Below, piece after piece: positions 21,337 to 30,968 of a stretch of 33,645 nucleotides of DNA (positions are counted from its first letter, which is position 1; each line of letters opens with the position of its first letter). The notes under the pieces are model-generated. The model was not told the origin of the DNA, did not search any database, and saw only the letters and a program-made list of their open reading frames with translations. The position numbers were made by a program, and so were the translations under genes. This DNA comes from Acidimicrobiaceae bacterium (lineage in GTDB: Bacteria > Actinomycetota > Acidimicrobiia > Acidimicrobiales > RAAP-2): assembly GCA_947456095.1 (NCBI GenBank), contig CANGPX010000011.1:1-33645 (forward strand), read 5' to 3'.

Positions 21337-24333
21337 GTGTTAGAGCCCGTGAGTGTCAAGCCCGCGAGAGCAGTTGAAGCCCTTGCTGTTCCCCTTGGCA
21401 TGCGCGTGCTCGTGATGGCTGACCTCTGGCTCACGGGCGAATCGGGTCCAACGTCGGCTGCTTCGGCGAGTGAACTCATCACGCAATTGCGCAAATGGGA
21501 TGGACCGGGGTTGCTCATCATTGCCGGGAATCTCTTTGGCGCAACGCAAACGCCAAAAGAGGTGACCACGACCCATGCGGCGGTGTTCCAAGCCCTCCGA
21601 GAATTCACCAGCGAACCCAATCGCTCTTGCTATCTCCTCGTTGGAGAACATGACGAGCGTGCACTTCGCGTCAAAGAAGTTGCAACAACCCTTGAGGCGA
21701 GCGGCGTGCACTTGGCCGCAGCGCTTGATCTCACCCTCAACACCACACGCGGCGATGAGCGAGTCCGGGTAGGAGTTGCCACGCCAGCAAGTCCCCTCAA
21801 CCTTGACGACAACGCGGCAGCGAGTTTTCACGAGGTCGAGCGCCTTGAGGATCCAAGTCGTCTTGAATCCTTCATTACTTCTCGAGTTCTCTACCGCCAA
21901 CTCGGCAAATGGCTCGTCTTTCCTCCGGTTCTCACTGCAGCACTGATCTTTTTGATTTCCGTCAGTCCACTGTTCAACTCCCTCGAACGCATTGTCCGAC
22001 ACAGTCATGGCGTTGACCAGGTGTTCACCAGAGTGCGCTCAGAACCATGGAGTACCCGACTGGCGTTTTTCGTTGCGGTGGTTGCCATTACCGAAATTGC
22101 CGTTGGTTTAACCGCTCGAGGCATAGCCCGGCGCCTCATTGCCCGTGAACTCGCGGTGCTGTCGAGCAGTCAAACTCCAACGGAGCTCATCATTGATGGC
22201 CACACCTTGGGTGACTTCGGACGCGAACTCGCAGCTCAGGGTTACCGCGGCCTCATTGTTGGTGGAAAGTTGTCACCAGTGCTTCGCCACCGAGATGACG
22301 GGTTCTTGGCTGTGGTCGGCGGTACGACTGAAGTCGTTGAGGCCCGCCCGAGTCATCTCGGACTGCCAACCGTCTATGTCAACGTGCGTCAAGTGGCCTT
22401 TGTCGAACTTGAAACGGGCTATCAGTTATCGGTTCGCCTCCATGCTGGCTGGGCCGACCAAAAAGGTGCCGTCACCTTTGAGCGCATGGCGGTCAAGCGG
22501 CCCATTGTCAAGGGCTACAAAGCAACTACCGAGATCACTTCGCACGTTGTTGCTTCGTGGCCCTCAGGTGGAACTTGGCCCGATGCCACCGACCCGGCTG
22601 CCTCTCGACGGCGGACGAGAAATATTCGCCGGGCTGTTGCCGCATCGGTTTTCATCACCGGCGTGCTCGACATTTTGGTTGCCTTAGCCCCGCCGCTTCG
22701 CGGCCGACTCAATTCTTTGACCCAATTTCTCCCCTTGTCAGTAGCTCAAACCGCCGGAGCATTCGTGGCGTTGACCGGCATCATCTTGATGATGTTGGCC
22801 CGCGGGGTGCTTCGCGGACAGTGGCGACCATGGATTGCCGCAGTTCTCCTGCTTGGCATCTCAACAGTGCTCCACGTCGTCCACGCCGTGAGTTTTGGCG
22901 CCGTTGTGCTCTCGGCCTCCGTGCTCATCTTGGCCCTGACCGAATGGCGAAGTTTCCGCGGCGAAACAGACCGAACCTCAACAGCATCAGGCTTTGCCAC
23001 GTTGCTCTTTGGTGGCTTAGCAGCGCTGCTCACCGCCTTTGTCGTGACTGAGGTCACCAATGTCCATCAGCCGCTTCCTTCTTTCTTCACCGTTCTTGGC
23101 GCATTGCTCGAGCGCTTTGCTGGGGTAACGACTATTTCCCTCCCCGACCGTGTCAATGATTGGGTTACCCCAGTGCTCACTGGCGTTGGCATCACCTTGG
23201 TCGTTACCTTTTTGTATCTCCTCACTCGCCCGGTCGTTGACCGTCGCCATCGTGGGGTTGCGTCGAAGGACCGAGAAGCCGAGTTGGCGCGAGCCAGAGA
23301 CATCGTGGCTCGTCACGGTCGAGGCACGCTCGACTACTTTGCCCTTCGCGACGACAAGCAGTTCTTCTTCACCCAAGATTCACTCGTCGCCTATGCCGTG
23401 TTTGGTGGCATCTGTATTGCCTCGCCTGACCCCATTGGCCCAGCGGTCGAGCGACGCCGTGCCATTGAAGACTTCTGGGCTTTTGCTGATGCAAAGGGTT
23501 GGGGTGTTGGCGTTGTTGGTGCAGCCGAAGAATGGCTCCCGCTCTATTTGGCCGCCGGAATGCGCTCGATCTACATTGGCGACGAAGCGGTAGTTGATGT
23601 CACGAAGTTCTCCTTGGCTGGCAACAAGATGAAGGGCGTTCGCCAAGCCGTCTCTCGAGTGGAACGCCTGGGCTACACCGTTGAATTCGTCGACCCTGCC
23701 ACTGCGTCGACCGAAGCCATTGAAGAACTGTTACCCCTGTTAACGTCAAGTCGCCGTGGTGAGGAGGAAAAGGGCTTCTCCATGATGCTTGGGCGAATGT
23801 TCCACCATGACGATGTAGGGCTCCTCCTGACGGTGGTGAGAGATGAGAACCGCACACCGGTCGCTCTGTGCCAATTCGTGCCCTCAGCGGCAATTTCGGG
23901 GTACTCGCTTGACTGCATGCGCCGTGATCGTGGCGACCACCCGAACGGACTGCTCGACTTTGCCTTGTGTAAAACCATCTCGTATTTGGCCGAAAACGGT
24001 GGCACCGGACTCTCGCTGAACTTTGCCGTACTTCGTTCTGCACTCGCCGCCGACGGCGACATCACCTTGTCGCAACGAGTGGAGCGCTGGCTGTTGCTGA
24101 AGCTCTCGGGGTTCTTGCAGATTGAATCGCTCTGGAAGTTCAACGCGAAGTATGAGCCAACGTGGCAGCCGCGCTACATCGTCTACGACTCTCCCGAGCA
24201 GTTCTTGCCCAGTGTGGTGTCATTTTTGCGGGCAGAGTCAGTGTCTGACGTCCCCGTCCTTGGACGCCTCTTTACCTCAAAACACCGAAGCCAAGCCATT
24301 GTGCTCGGCCAAGGAGCAAAGGGACTCGACTAG
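21337..24333 (+). CDS. Three-part membrane protein: degenerate phosphoesterase plus MprF-like DUF2156 domain
   Basis: About 998 residues from GTG 21337 (in-frame starts at 21280 and 21349 are possible). Residues 22-165 and about 281-385 look like the two halves of a calcineurin-type phosphoesterase, split by two membrane helices (about 193-215 and 243-262). Expected metal ligands are mostly replaced: DLW for D-x-H, GNLF for G-D, GEHDE for GNHD, and GGKL for G-H-x-H. Residues about 430-635 hold six or so membrane helices. Residues about 655-975 are a DUF2156 domain, the aminoacyl-phospholipid synthase fold of MprF (DYFALRDDKQFFF, YAVFGGICIASPDPIGP, KFNAKYEPTWQPRY). It may add amino acids to lipids using aminoacyl-tRNA. 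The stop shares CTAG with the convergent ATP-grasp gene. Confidence 0.8.
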   Translation: MLEPVSVKPARAVEALAVPLGMRVLVMADLWLTGESGPTSAASASELITQLRKWDGPGLLIIAGNLFGATQTPKEVTTTHAAVFQALREFTSEPNRSCYLLVGEHDERALRVKEVATTLEASGVHLAAALDLTLNTTRGDERVRVGVATPASPLNLDDNAAASFHEVERLEDPSRLESFITSRVLYRQLGKWLVFPPVLTAALIFLISVSPLFNSLERIVRHSHGVDQVFTRVRSEPWSTRLAFFVAVVAITEIAVGLTARGIARRLIARELAVLSSSQTPTELIIDGHTLGDFGRELAAQGYRGLIVGGKLSPVLRHRDDGFLAVVGGTTEVVEARPSHLGLPTVYVNVRQVAFVELETGYQLSVRLHAGWADQKGAVTFERMAVKRPIVKGYKATTEITSHVVASWPSGGTWPDATDPAASRRRTRNIRRAVAASVFITGVLDILVALAPPLRGRLNSLTQFLPLSVAQTAGAFVALTGIILMMLARGVLRGQWRPWIAAVLLLGISTVLHVVHAVSFGAVVLSASVLILALTEWRSFRGETDRTSTASGFATLLFGGLAALLTAFVVTEVTNVHQPLPSFFTVLGALLERFAGVTTISLPDRVNDWVTPVLTGVGITLVVTFLYLLTRPVVDRRHRGVASKDREAELARARDIVARHGRGTLDYFALRDDKQFFFTQDSLVAYAVFGGICIASPDPIGPAVERRRAIEDFWAFADAKGWGVGVVGAAEEWLPLYLAAGMRSIYIGDEAVVDVTKFSLAGNKMKGVRQAVSRVERLGYTVEFVDPATASTEAIEELLPLLTSSRRGEEEKGFSMMLGRMFHHDDVGLLLTVVRDENRTPVALCQFVPSAAISGYSLDCMRRDRGDHPNGLLDFALCKTISYLAENGGTGLSLNFAVLRSALAADGDITLSQRVERWLLLKLSGFLQIESLWKFNAKYEPTWQPRYIVYDSPEQFLPSVVSFLRAESVSDVPVLGRLFTSKHRSQAIVLGQGAKGLD

Positions 24334-25187
24334 TTCAGCGAGTCAAGAATCGCTCTGGCGTAGCGCTCTTCGCCACCTGTCGTGAAGGAGAAGAACAGGC
24401 TCGGCTCCACTAGTTCGACTTCAACAATGACTGGACCGTTCTTGTCTGGGAGAAGATCCACGCGAACATAGGGAGGCGGTTCATCAAACCACCCCACCAC
24501 TTCGTGCGCCAGGTCAAACTCCTCAGTGGTCGGCGTATGCGGCGTGATGTTCTCGGCAAAAGCAAGCCCAGTTGCGTCTAAGGCGCGTCCCCTGCCACCG
24601 ACCGACAACATCGCAGCTTTGTTGACCGCATGGGAGAAGACACCACCAAAGAAGATAAGCGCTGCTTCGCCGTAGAGGTCAACCCCTTCCAAATACGGCT
24701 GCACAAGGGCCGTTGCCCCGAGGCGATGGAGCTCTTGTGCGTGGGAAATGGCACTGCTCAGCTCGTTCGCCTCAAAGCGTCGAGCACCACGAGATCCTGC
24801 GCCAACCGTAGGTTTCACCACCACTCGACCTTCGGGGAAGTCCGCCATCTCACCAGGAGCCAAGTAGAGGCTTTCCGGCACGGGGAAACCGGCTTGGTGA
24901 AAGTCCTCTAAGTAGCGCTTATCGGTATTCCACGTAATGAGTGATGCGGTGTTGCGCAACACCACTTGGGAGTTGGCAAAGTCCAAGAACTGTTCTCGTA
25001 CTGGCGCGTAGTCCCAGCAAGTGCGAATGACCGTAGCGTCAAAGTCAGAAAACGGAGCCTCAGTGTTCGTCCACACAAGTGGAGTTGCTTCAACACCAAG
25101 TGCGGCAAAACCAGCAACGACCCCTTGGCCATCTTCATCGAGTTGCGGCAACTCCTCACAGGTGGCGAGGGCAAGACGCTTTGCCAC
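24330..25187 (-). CDS. ATP-grasp domain protein
   Basis: A 285-residue ATP-grasp enzyme of unknown substrate. The central domain has the lysine-bearing strand GRVVVKPTVGAGSRGA (about 120-135), then ATALVQPYLEGVDLYGEAALIFF. The C-terminal metal-binding strand is YVRVDLLPDKNGPVIVEVELVEPSLFF. Related proteins include RimK-like ligases and the cyclo-ligase DcsG of cycloserine synthesis; membership is by general resemblance, not a specific assignment. It starts at GTG 25187 with the nuoN stop overlapping by one base (TAGTG), so it is translated as the last gene of the nuo operon. Its stop lies in a CTAG shared with the stop of the opposite gene. Confidence 0.82.
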   Translation of the reverse strand: MAKRLALATCEELPQLDEDGQGVVAGFAALGVEATPLVWTNTEAPFSDFDATVIRTCWDYAPVREQFLDFANSQVVLRNTASLITWNTDKRYLEDFHQAGFPVPESLYLAPGEMADFPEGRVVVKPTVGAGSRGARRFEANELSSAISHAQELHRLGATALVQPYLEGVDLYGEAALIFFGGVFSHAVNKAAMLSVGGRGRALDATGLAFAENITPHTPTTEEFDLAHEVVGWFDEPPPYVRVDLLPDKNGPVIVEVELVEPSLFFSFTTGGEERYARAILDSLN

Positions 25188-26677
25188 TACGGGAGCAGAT
25201 GGTTCGACGCTGTTGACGTGAGGCCGAGCAAAAGGCTTGGCACGACACCAAAGAAGATCGAAACCGCAACCGTGATGGCAACACCAACAACCGCCGTTGG
25301 CGAGGTAGTCGAACCATCCAAGTCCAGCGACTGAAGGTCGCCTTCTGGAGCGGCGTAGAGGTTGAGGACGAAGCGAAGGTAAGCAAACGTGGCAATTGCT
25401 GCCGACACCATTGCCACAATCGACAGCGGAACTGCAGAGCTGCCAATAGCTGCTTCAATCACGCCGAACTTGGCAATGAATCCCGTGGTCAGCGGGACAC
25501 CTGCTTGAGTCAAAATCAACACCGTCAGCGAACCAGCAAGCACTGGGTGCTTCGTCGCAAGTCCACGCAACCGTGAAAGTCCAGCATCATCGTCTGAAGC
25601 TGTCGCCACCATGGTCAAGATGCCAAAGGTGCCAAGCGTTGCCACCGAGTAGGTAAACAGATAGAACAAGTCAGCCGACAGACCTGCACTTGAGGAAGCC
25701 ACGATGCCAAGCATCAGGAACCCTGCATGGTTGATCGAGGAATACGCCAGCATGCGCTTGGCGTCTTTTTGCACCACCATGAGCAGCGCTCCACCGAGAA
25801 GGGTAGCCATCGCCATTGCAGTGAGCACAGGCTCCCAAGAACTGCGAGCAGTCGGCAGACCAGCCAGCAGCACACGAATGAGGGCGGCAAAACCACCCAC
25901 CTTGGCCACTGCAGCCATAAAGCCAGTGACCGGAGTTGGAGCACCTTGGTAGACGTCAGGCGTCCACAAGTGGAACGGCACGGCTGCAATCTTGAAGCAG
26001 AAGCCAACGAGCAGTAAGGCAAGACCAATCAGCAAGATGCTTGGCTTTTCAGCAACCGAGGCAGACAAGGTATTGCCTATGGTCTGCAAATTCGTTGAAC
26101 CCGTCGCACCGTAGGTGAAGGCAATGCCAAACACGAAGATCGCCGAGGCAAAGCCACCCAAAATGAAGTACTTGAGCGCTGCTTCTTCAGATGCTTGGCT
26201 CTTGCGATTGAGGGCCACGAGCACATAGAGCGCAATCGACAAGAGCTCGAGGCCCAAGAAGACCACTACGAGATCATTTGCTGCGCCCATGACGACGGCA
26301 CCTGCCGCAGCAGTGAGGGCCAACACGTGGTACTCCGCACTAGCAATAGCCATGCGCTCCAAGTAGTGGTGAGCAAACAGCGTGGCCAAAATCGTGGCGC
26401 AGCTCACGGTGATGGCAATGGTGACGCTGAAGCCATCAACGGCCAAGGCGCCAGCAATCGTGCTCGTGGCTGGAGACGTTGACACATGCGCCCATTCAAT
26501 GAGCGACGCTACGAGTGCGCTCACGCTAGCAATGAGCGTCAGTGTTGTCGTGGCCGTCGACGACAGTGGGCGCCGGCGAAGCGCCGAAATGGCCATGATG
26601 GCCACGCCACCAAGCAGCAAGAACAGAATCGGTGCAAGCGCCGAATACGAAATCGACGGCATCGTGAGGACGTTCAT
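25187..26677 (-). CDS. nuoN: NADH-quinone oxidoreductase subunit N
   Basis: A 496-residue antiporter-like membrane subunit of complex I, with about 14 helices. Family features are the glutamate in GLELLSIALYVLVAL, the segment EEAALKYFILGGFASAIFVFG, and the broken-helix region FKIAAVPFHLWTPDVYQGAP with its lysine, followed by TPVTGFMAAVAKVGGFAAL. It forms one of the proton channels of the membrane arm. ATG overlaps the nuoM stop (ATGA). It is the last complex I gene and is coupled to the ATP-grasp gene. Confidence 0.96.
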   Translation of the reverse strand: MNVLTMPSISYSALAPILFLLLGGVAIMAISALRRRPLSSTATTTLTLIASVSALVASLIEWAHVSTSPATSTIAGALAVDGFSVTIAITVSCATILATLFAHHYLERMAIASAEYHVLALTAAAGAVVMGAANDLVVVFLGLELLSIALYVLVALNRKSQASEEAALKYFILGGFASAIFVFGIAFTYGATGSTNLQTIGNTLSASVAEKPSILLIGLALLLVGFCFKIAAVPFHLWTPDVYQGAPTPVTGFMAAVAKVGGFAALIRVLLAGLPTARSSWEPVLTAMAMATLLGGALLMVVQKDAKRMLAYSSINHAGFLMLGIVASSSAGLSADLFYLFTYSVATLGTFGILTMVATASDDDAGLSRLRGLATKHPVLAGSLTVLILTQAGVPLTTGFIAKFGVIEAAIGSSAVPLSIVAMVSAAIATFAYLRFVLNLYAAPEGDLQSLDLDGSTTSPTAVVGVAITVAVSIFFGVVPSLLLGLTSTASNHLLP

Positions 26678-28209
26678 CGGTCCCCTCCAAGGCGGGTTGA
26701 CGAAGGGATCACCACGTGACTCCCAGGAGTTGGACTCGCGTGGACAACAGTGGCAACCGTGCGGGCAACCGAAGGTTCAATACGATCAAGCATGAACTTC
26801 GGGTACACACCAAGCACGACGATCAAAACAATGAGCGGAGCCACAACGAGGCGCTCACGAATGGTGAGGTCAGGCATCTGGTCATTGGCTTCATCAGCAT
26901 CACCGTGGAATACCTGCTGGTAGTTCCACAACCAGTAGACGGCAGCCACGAGGACGCCAAAGGTGGCAACCACACCCCACCAGCGGTGGGTGGCAAAGGT
27001 ACCAAGGAGCACCAAGAACTCACCAACGAATCCGTTGAGGCCAGGGAGTCCAATCGAGGCCAACATCACCACGGTAAATACCGCCGCGAGCACGGGAGCT
27101 GGGCGCTGAAGTCCACGCAGCATCGTCGTGTCCCAGCCACCTCGACGCTGAGCAATCCAGCCAATCAGCATGAAAAACGCCGCAGTGATGATTCCGTGAT
27201 TCACCATCATGGTGACTGCACCCGTCAAGCCTTGCTTTGACATGGTGAAGGTTCCAAGCACAATGAAACCAACTTGAGCGAGCGAGGAGTATGCAACGAG
27301 TCGCTTCATGTCTTTTTGCGCTGAAGCAACAATGGCGCCATACAAGATGCCAATGGTGGCGAGCGTCAACACGAGCGGCGCCAACGTCTTCGACGCCTGA
27401 GGGAACAAGGTCAAGTTGAACCGCAAAATGCCGTAGGTGCCGAGTTTGGCCAGCACAGCTGACAGCACCATTGATCCACCCGCTGGCGCTTCGCGATACG
27501 TCGTTGGCGACCAGGTATGGAACGGGAACAGGGGTGCTTTCACGGCAAACGCGGCCAAGAACGCCAGCGACAACCAGATCCCGGTGCCACTTGACAGCGT
27601 CGTGTGGCGAAGTTCTGACAGCGCAAAGGTCAAATGACCGGTTTGTCCGCTGTGGATGAAGGCCAAGACCAAGATGCCAACGAGCAAGAACGCTGAACCG
27701 AGGAAGGTCATGACAAAGAACTTGACTGCGGCATAGTTGCGACGTTCATGGCCGTATCGAGCAATCAAGAAATATGACGGCACCAAGGTGACTTCGAAGG
27801 CAATGAAGAACAACATGAGATCGAGGCTCACAAATGCCGCGACTGCTGCTGCTTCTAACAGCAACAACCAGGCTGCAAACGCCGCACCTCGCTCAGCCAC
27901 TTGCGCTCCGAGCAACACCACGGGAATCACGAGGACGGTCATGGCAACGAGGAATAACGAAATACCGTCGATCCCAACATTCCACTGAATGCTCAAGTCA
28001 CTCGCCCAAGCATGTTGCGAGGTGAATTGGAACGAGCCAATGGTCTTGAACTGAAGAATCATTGCCACGACAAGGGCGAACTCGACTCCAGCTGCCACGA
28101 GGGCGGCTGTGCGAGCCGCAGATGGAGCAGCCTTGGCCAACAGCGCTGCAGCAATGGCACCAATGAGGGGCACGATCACCAAAAGCGAGAGATACGGAAA
28201 GGCGTGCAT
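26674..28209 (-). CDS. nuoM: NADH-quinone oxidoreductase subunit M
   Basis: A 511-residue antiporter-like subunit of complex I with about 14 membrane helices. Visible features are IAFEVTLVPSYFLIARYG with the essential membrane glutamate, FAVKAPLFPFHTWSPTTYREAP with the channel lysine, and GFVGEFLVLLG near the C-terminus. It starts at ATG 28209, overlapping the nuoL stop by one base (TGATG), and its own stop overlaps nuoN by 4 nt. The order L-M-N is the standard one. Confidence 0.96.
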   Translation of the reverse strand: MHAFPYLSLLVIVPLIGAIAAALLAKAAPSAARTAALVAAGVEFALVVAMILQFKTIGSFQFTSQHAWASDLSIQWNVGIDGISLFLVAMTVLVIPVVLLGAQVAERGAAFAAWLLLLEAAAVAAFVSLDLMLFFIAFEVTLVPSYFLIARYGHERRNYAAVKFFVMTFLGSAFLLVGILVLAFIHSGQTGHLTFALSELRHTTLSSGTGIWLSLAFLAAFAVKAPLFPFHTWSPTTYREAPAGGSMVLSAVLAKLGTYGILRFNLTLFPQASKTLAPLVLTLATIGILYGAIVASAQKDMKRLVAYSSLAQVGFIVLGTFTMSKQGLTGAVTMMVNHGIITAAFFMLIGWIAQRRGGWDTTMLRGLQRPAPVLAAVFTVVMLASIGLPGLNGFVGEFLVLLGTFATHRWWGVVATFGVLVAAVYWLWNYQQVFHGDADEANDQMPDLTIRERLVVAPLIVLIVVLGVYPKFMLDRIEPSVARTVATVVHASPTPGSHVVIPSSTRLGGDR

Positions 28210-30086
28210 CAGGCGACCACCACGAGGAAATAGGCGAGCAGGGCAACAAGTCCAGCGACAATGGCAAGGCCATAACTGCGGACCTGTCCGTTGTGAACAG
28301 TGCGGAGTTTGGTCGAAACGCTCTTAACCGCGAGGGCAGTACCGTCAACGGCGCCATCGATCACCAAGGCATCAGTGAGCGCTGCGTACTCAGCAAGCTT
28401 CGTTGCTGGACGCCCGAGCAGCGAATCGTAGAAGTTGTCCCAAAACCACACTTGTGCGAAGAATCTTGGGGTGAGTGCTGGTCGCTCAGCGCGTCCACGC
28501 CACAGCACCCACGCAAGGCCGAGTCCCAAGAAGGCAACGACTGCGTCGGCTGCGCTCAAGAAAATTTGCTGGGTTGCTGAACTCGTTGGCACAACGAGGT
28601 CGCTGCCAAACACGGGTTCTAAGAACTTCTCGAGTCCAAAACTGTGCACAAAGGGCAAGGCAATGATGCCTCCGAACACCGAACAAATTGCCAAGATCAC
28701 GAGTGGCAAGCGCATGGTCCACGGTGATTCATGTGGGTGCGAAATTGCTGGTTCACCGTCTGGGCCCTCTTGGTCAAATCGAGCTGCCCCCGTGAAGGTC
28801 AGATAGAACAAACGACTCATGTAGTACGAGGTCAACAAGGCAGTGAACAGACCAATGCCCCACAGCCATGGAGACTTGCCGAACACGGCATCGAGCACTG
28901 ATCCCTTTGCCCAGAATCCGGCGAAGGGCGGAACACCAATAATGGCAAGCCAGCCAAGCATGAAGGTTCCATAGGTCCACGGCAGGACTTTGCGCAGTCC
29001 ACCCATGCGAGAAAGACGTTGCTCGCCATCAAGGGCGTGGATGACCGAACCAGATCCAAGGAACAACAGCGCCTTGAAGAACGCATGGGCAACCATCAAG
29101 AACATCGCTGCGACGTAGTCGCCGGTTCCCACAGCCAAGACCATGTAGCCAATCTGTGACACGGTGGAAAAGGCCAGGCCCTTTTTGATGTCGTACTGAG
29201 AGGTTGCGATGGTCGCAGCTACAAACGCTGTTGCCAGGCCCACGCCACAAATCACCCATTGACCAACAGAGCTCATGTGGACAAGTCCGTGGATCCGGCA
29301 GAGCAAGTACACACCGGCGGTCACCATGGTGGCAGCGTGGATCAGTGCTGAAACAGGAGTTGGACCTTCCATGGCGTCAGGCAGCCAGTTGAACAGGGGA
29401 ATCTGCGCTGACTTGCCTGATGCGGCAAACACGAACGACAACAGCGCCATGGTGGCAACGAGTGAGGACAAACCACTGAAGTGCATGTCTGCATACGTGA
29501 TTGTTCCGAGTTGGCTCCACAGCAAGAAGGTGCCGAGAAGGAAACCAATGTCAGCAAGACGGTTATAGATGAAGGCCTTCTTGCCGGCTGAGGCAGCTGC
29601 GTCTTTGTCGAAGTAATACGACACCAGCCAGTACGAGCACACCCCAACACCTTCCCAGCCAAGGAAGGTCACGAGCAGGTTAGAACCAAGCACCAAGATC
29701 AGCATCGAAGCGACAAACAAGTTCAAGTAAATGAAGAACTTGCGGAAATACTTCTCGCCGTGCATGTAACCAATGGAGTACAGGTGAATGAGTGTGGAGA
29801 TACCCGTCACAAACAGGCACATCGTGATGGACAGCTGGTCAACTGTGAAGTCCACGTTGGCGTGGAAAGAACCAACGTTGATCCACTGCAAGACATGGCT
29901 GGTCGTACCAAGACCAGTGTCGGAGAACCCGTGGAAGAACACAATGAGACTGATAACAAAGGACAGACCAACGGCTGCCGTTGCGATCCATCCAGCAATT
30001 GGCTCACCAAGGGTCTTGCCGCTCGCCATGAGGAGCAGTCCGCTCAGCAGCGGGATTGCCACAATCAGTGGAATGAGGTGCGTCAT
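28209..30086 (-). CDS. nuoL: NADH-quinone oxidoreductase subunit L
   Basis: 625 residues from ATG 30086, which lies 1 nt after the nuoK stop. The reading frame extends 27 codons further upstream, but that part is inside nuoK and is not needed. The N-terminus (M)THLIPLIVAIPLLSGLL is a normal NuoL start. Features are GWEGVGVCSYWLVSYYF with the conserved glutamate, SGKSAQIPLFNWLPDAMEGP with the channel lysine, and PVSALIHAATMVTAGVYLL. The C-terminal lateral helix and final membrane helix (YGLAIVAGLVALLAYFLVVV) are present. It is the distal proton pump of the membrane arm. Confidence 0.96.
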   Translation of the reverse strand: MTHLIPLIVAIPLLSGLLLMASGKTLGEPIAGWIATAAVGLSFVISLIVFFHGFSDTGLGTTSHVLQWINVGSFHANVDFTVDQLSITMCLFVTGISTLIHLYSIGYMHGEKYFRKFFIYLNLFVASMLILVLGSNLLVTFLGWEGVGVCSYWLVSYYFDKDAAASAGKKAFIYNRLADIGFLLGTFLLWSQLGTITYADMHFSGLSSLVATMALLSFVFAASGKSAQIPLFNWLPDAMEGPTPVSALIHAATMVTAGVYLLCRIHGLVHMSSVGQWVICGVGLATAFVAATIATSQYDIKKGLAFSTVSQIGYMVLAVGTGDYVAAMFLMVAHAFFKALLFLGSGSVIHALDGEQRLSRMGGLRKVLPWTYGTFMLGWLAIIGVPPFAGFWAKGSVLDAVFGKSPWLWGIGLFTALLTSYYMSRLFYLTFTGAARFDQEGPDGEPAISHPHESPWTMRLPLVILAICSVFGGIIALPFVHSFGLEKFLEPVFGSDLVVPTSSATQQIFLSAADAVVAFLGLGLAWVLWRGRAERPALTPRFFAQVWFWDNFYDSLLGRPATKLAEYAALTDALVIDGAVDGTALAVKSVSTKLRTVHNGQVRSYGLAIVAGLVALLAYFLVVVA

Positions 30087-30087
30087 G

Positions 30088-30393
30088 TCAGCCGCCCATC
30101 TCTGCGAGGTCGTCAGCAATCGCACTTTGGCGACGCCGGAAGATCGCAACGACGATGCCAAGTCCAACTACGACCTCAGCTGCCGCGACGACGAGAACGA
30201 AAAATACGGTTGCTTCGCCACCAACATCGTGCAGCGAACGGGAAAAGGCCACGAGTGCGAGGTTGGCTGCGTTCAACATCAACTCAACACACATGAACAT
30301 GATGAGGACATTGCGGCGAACGAGCACACCAAACGCACCAATACCAAACAGCACGACGGCAAGCACAATGAACCATGACAACGGGATACTCAT
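30088..30393 (-). CDS. nuoK: NADH-quinone oxidoreductase subunit K
   Basis: A 101-residue subunit with three membrane helices and the two membrane glutamates that line the proton path: E37 ([11 protein letters not shown]) and E73 ([10 protein letters not shown]). ATG overlaps the nuoJ stop (ATGA). Length and sequence are typical, with a short acidic C-terminus (DDLAEMGG). Confidence 0.97.
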   Translation of the reverse strand: MSIPLSWFIVLAVVLFGIGAFGVLVRRNVLIMFMCVELMLNAANLALVAFSRSLHDVGGEATVFFVLVVAAAEVVVGLGIVVAIFRRRQSAIADDLAEMGG

Positions 30394-30968
30394 TGCCCAC
30401 CCTCTTCAACAAGCGCTGCAGCCTTTGGCGCATCGGGCTTGCGAGCAAGCACGACTGCACCAATCACGGCAATCACCAACAATCCTGCGGTTGCTTCAAA
30501 CGCAAACAGATACGTCGTAAACACGGCACGACCAAGGTCGGCAACATTGCCCGCAGCACCAGTGAGTTCGGCTGTTTGGGCCTGTGGGCCGACTTCGAAG
30601 TGGCCAATGAAGCCAAGGGCAATAATCGACGCCATCAGTCCAAGCACGAGCACCGCAGCTGTTGGTCGCTGACCGACAATTGGCTCAACGGAGAGGTCTT
30701 CACGCTTGTCTACGCCCAAGAACATGATCACGAACAAAAACAGCACCACAATGGCACCGGCATAAACAATGATCTGGACCGCGGCCAAGAAGTCGGCTTG
30801 CAGTTCAATGAACGCCACGGCAATACCAAACAAGGTCATCACCAAACTGAGCGCTGCGTGCACTGGATTCTTCACCACCAAAATCCCGACCGCACCTGCG
30901 AGCGAGAGCGCTGCTGACAACACAAAAATCGCCACATCAGGAATGGTTACGGCTGCGAGCAGGTTCAC
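30390..30968 (-). CDS. nuoJ: NADH-quinone oxidoreductase subunit J
   Basis: A 192-residue complex I membrane subunit with five helices. The block [21 protein letters not shown] and then [20 protein letters not shown] is the conserved NuoJ/ND6 core containing the pi-bulge helix. GTG start overlaps the nuoI stop (GTGA), and its stop overlaps nuoK. The tail after the last helix is short and charged. Confidence 0.96.
   Translation of the reverse strand: MNLLAAVTIPDVAIFVLSAALSLAGAVGILVVKNPVHAALSLVMTLFGIAVAFIELQADFLAAVQIIVYAGAIVVLFLFVIMFLGVDKREDLSVEPIVGQRPTAAVLVLGLMASIIALGFIGHFEVGPQAQTAELTGAAGNVADLGRAVFTTYLFAFEATAGLLVIAVIGAVVLARKPDAPKAAALVEEGGQ

Noticed and set aside
30087-30167. A 27-residue N-terminal extension of NuoL.
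   Set aside because: It is an off-frame reading of nuoK; the ATG at 30086, 1 nt after the nuoK stop, gives the normal NuoL N-terminus.
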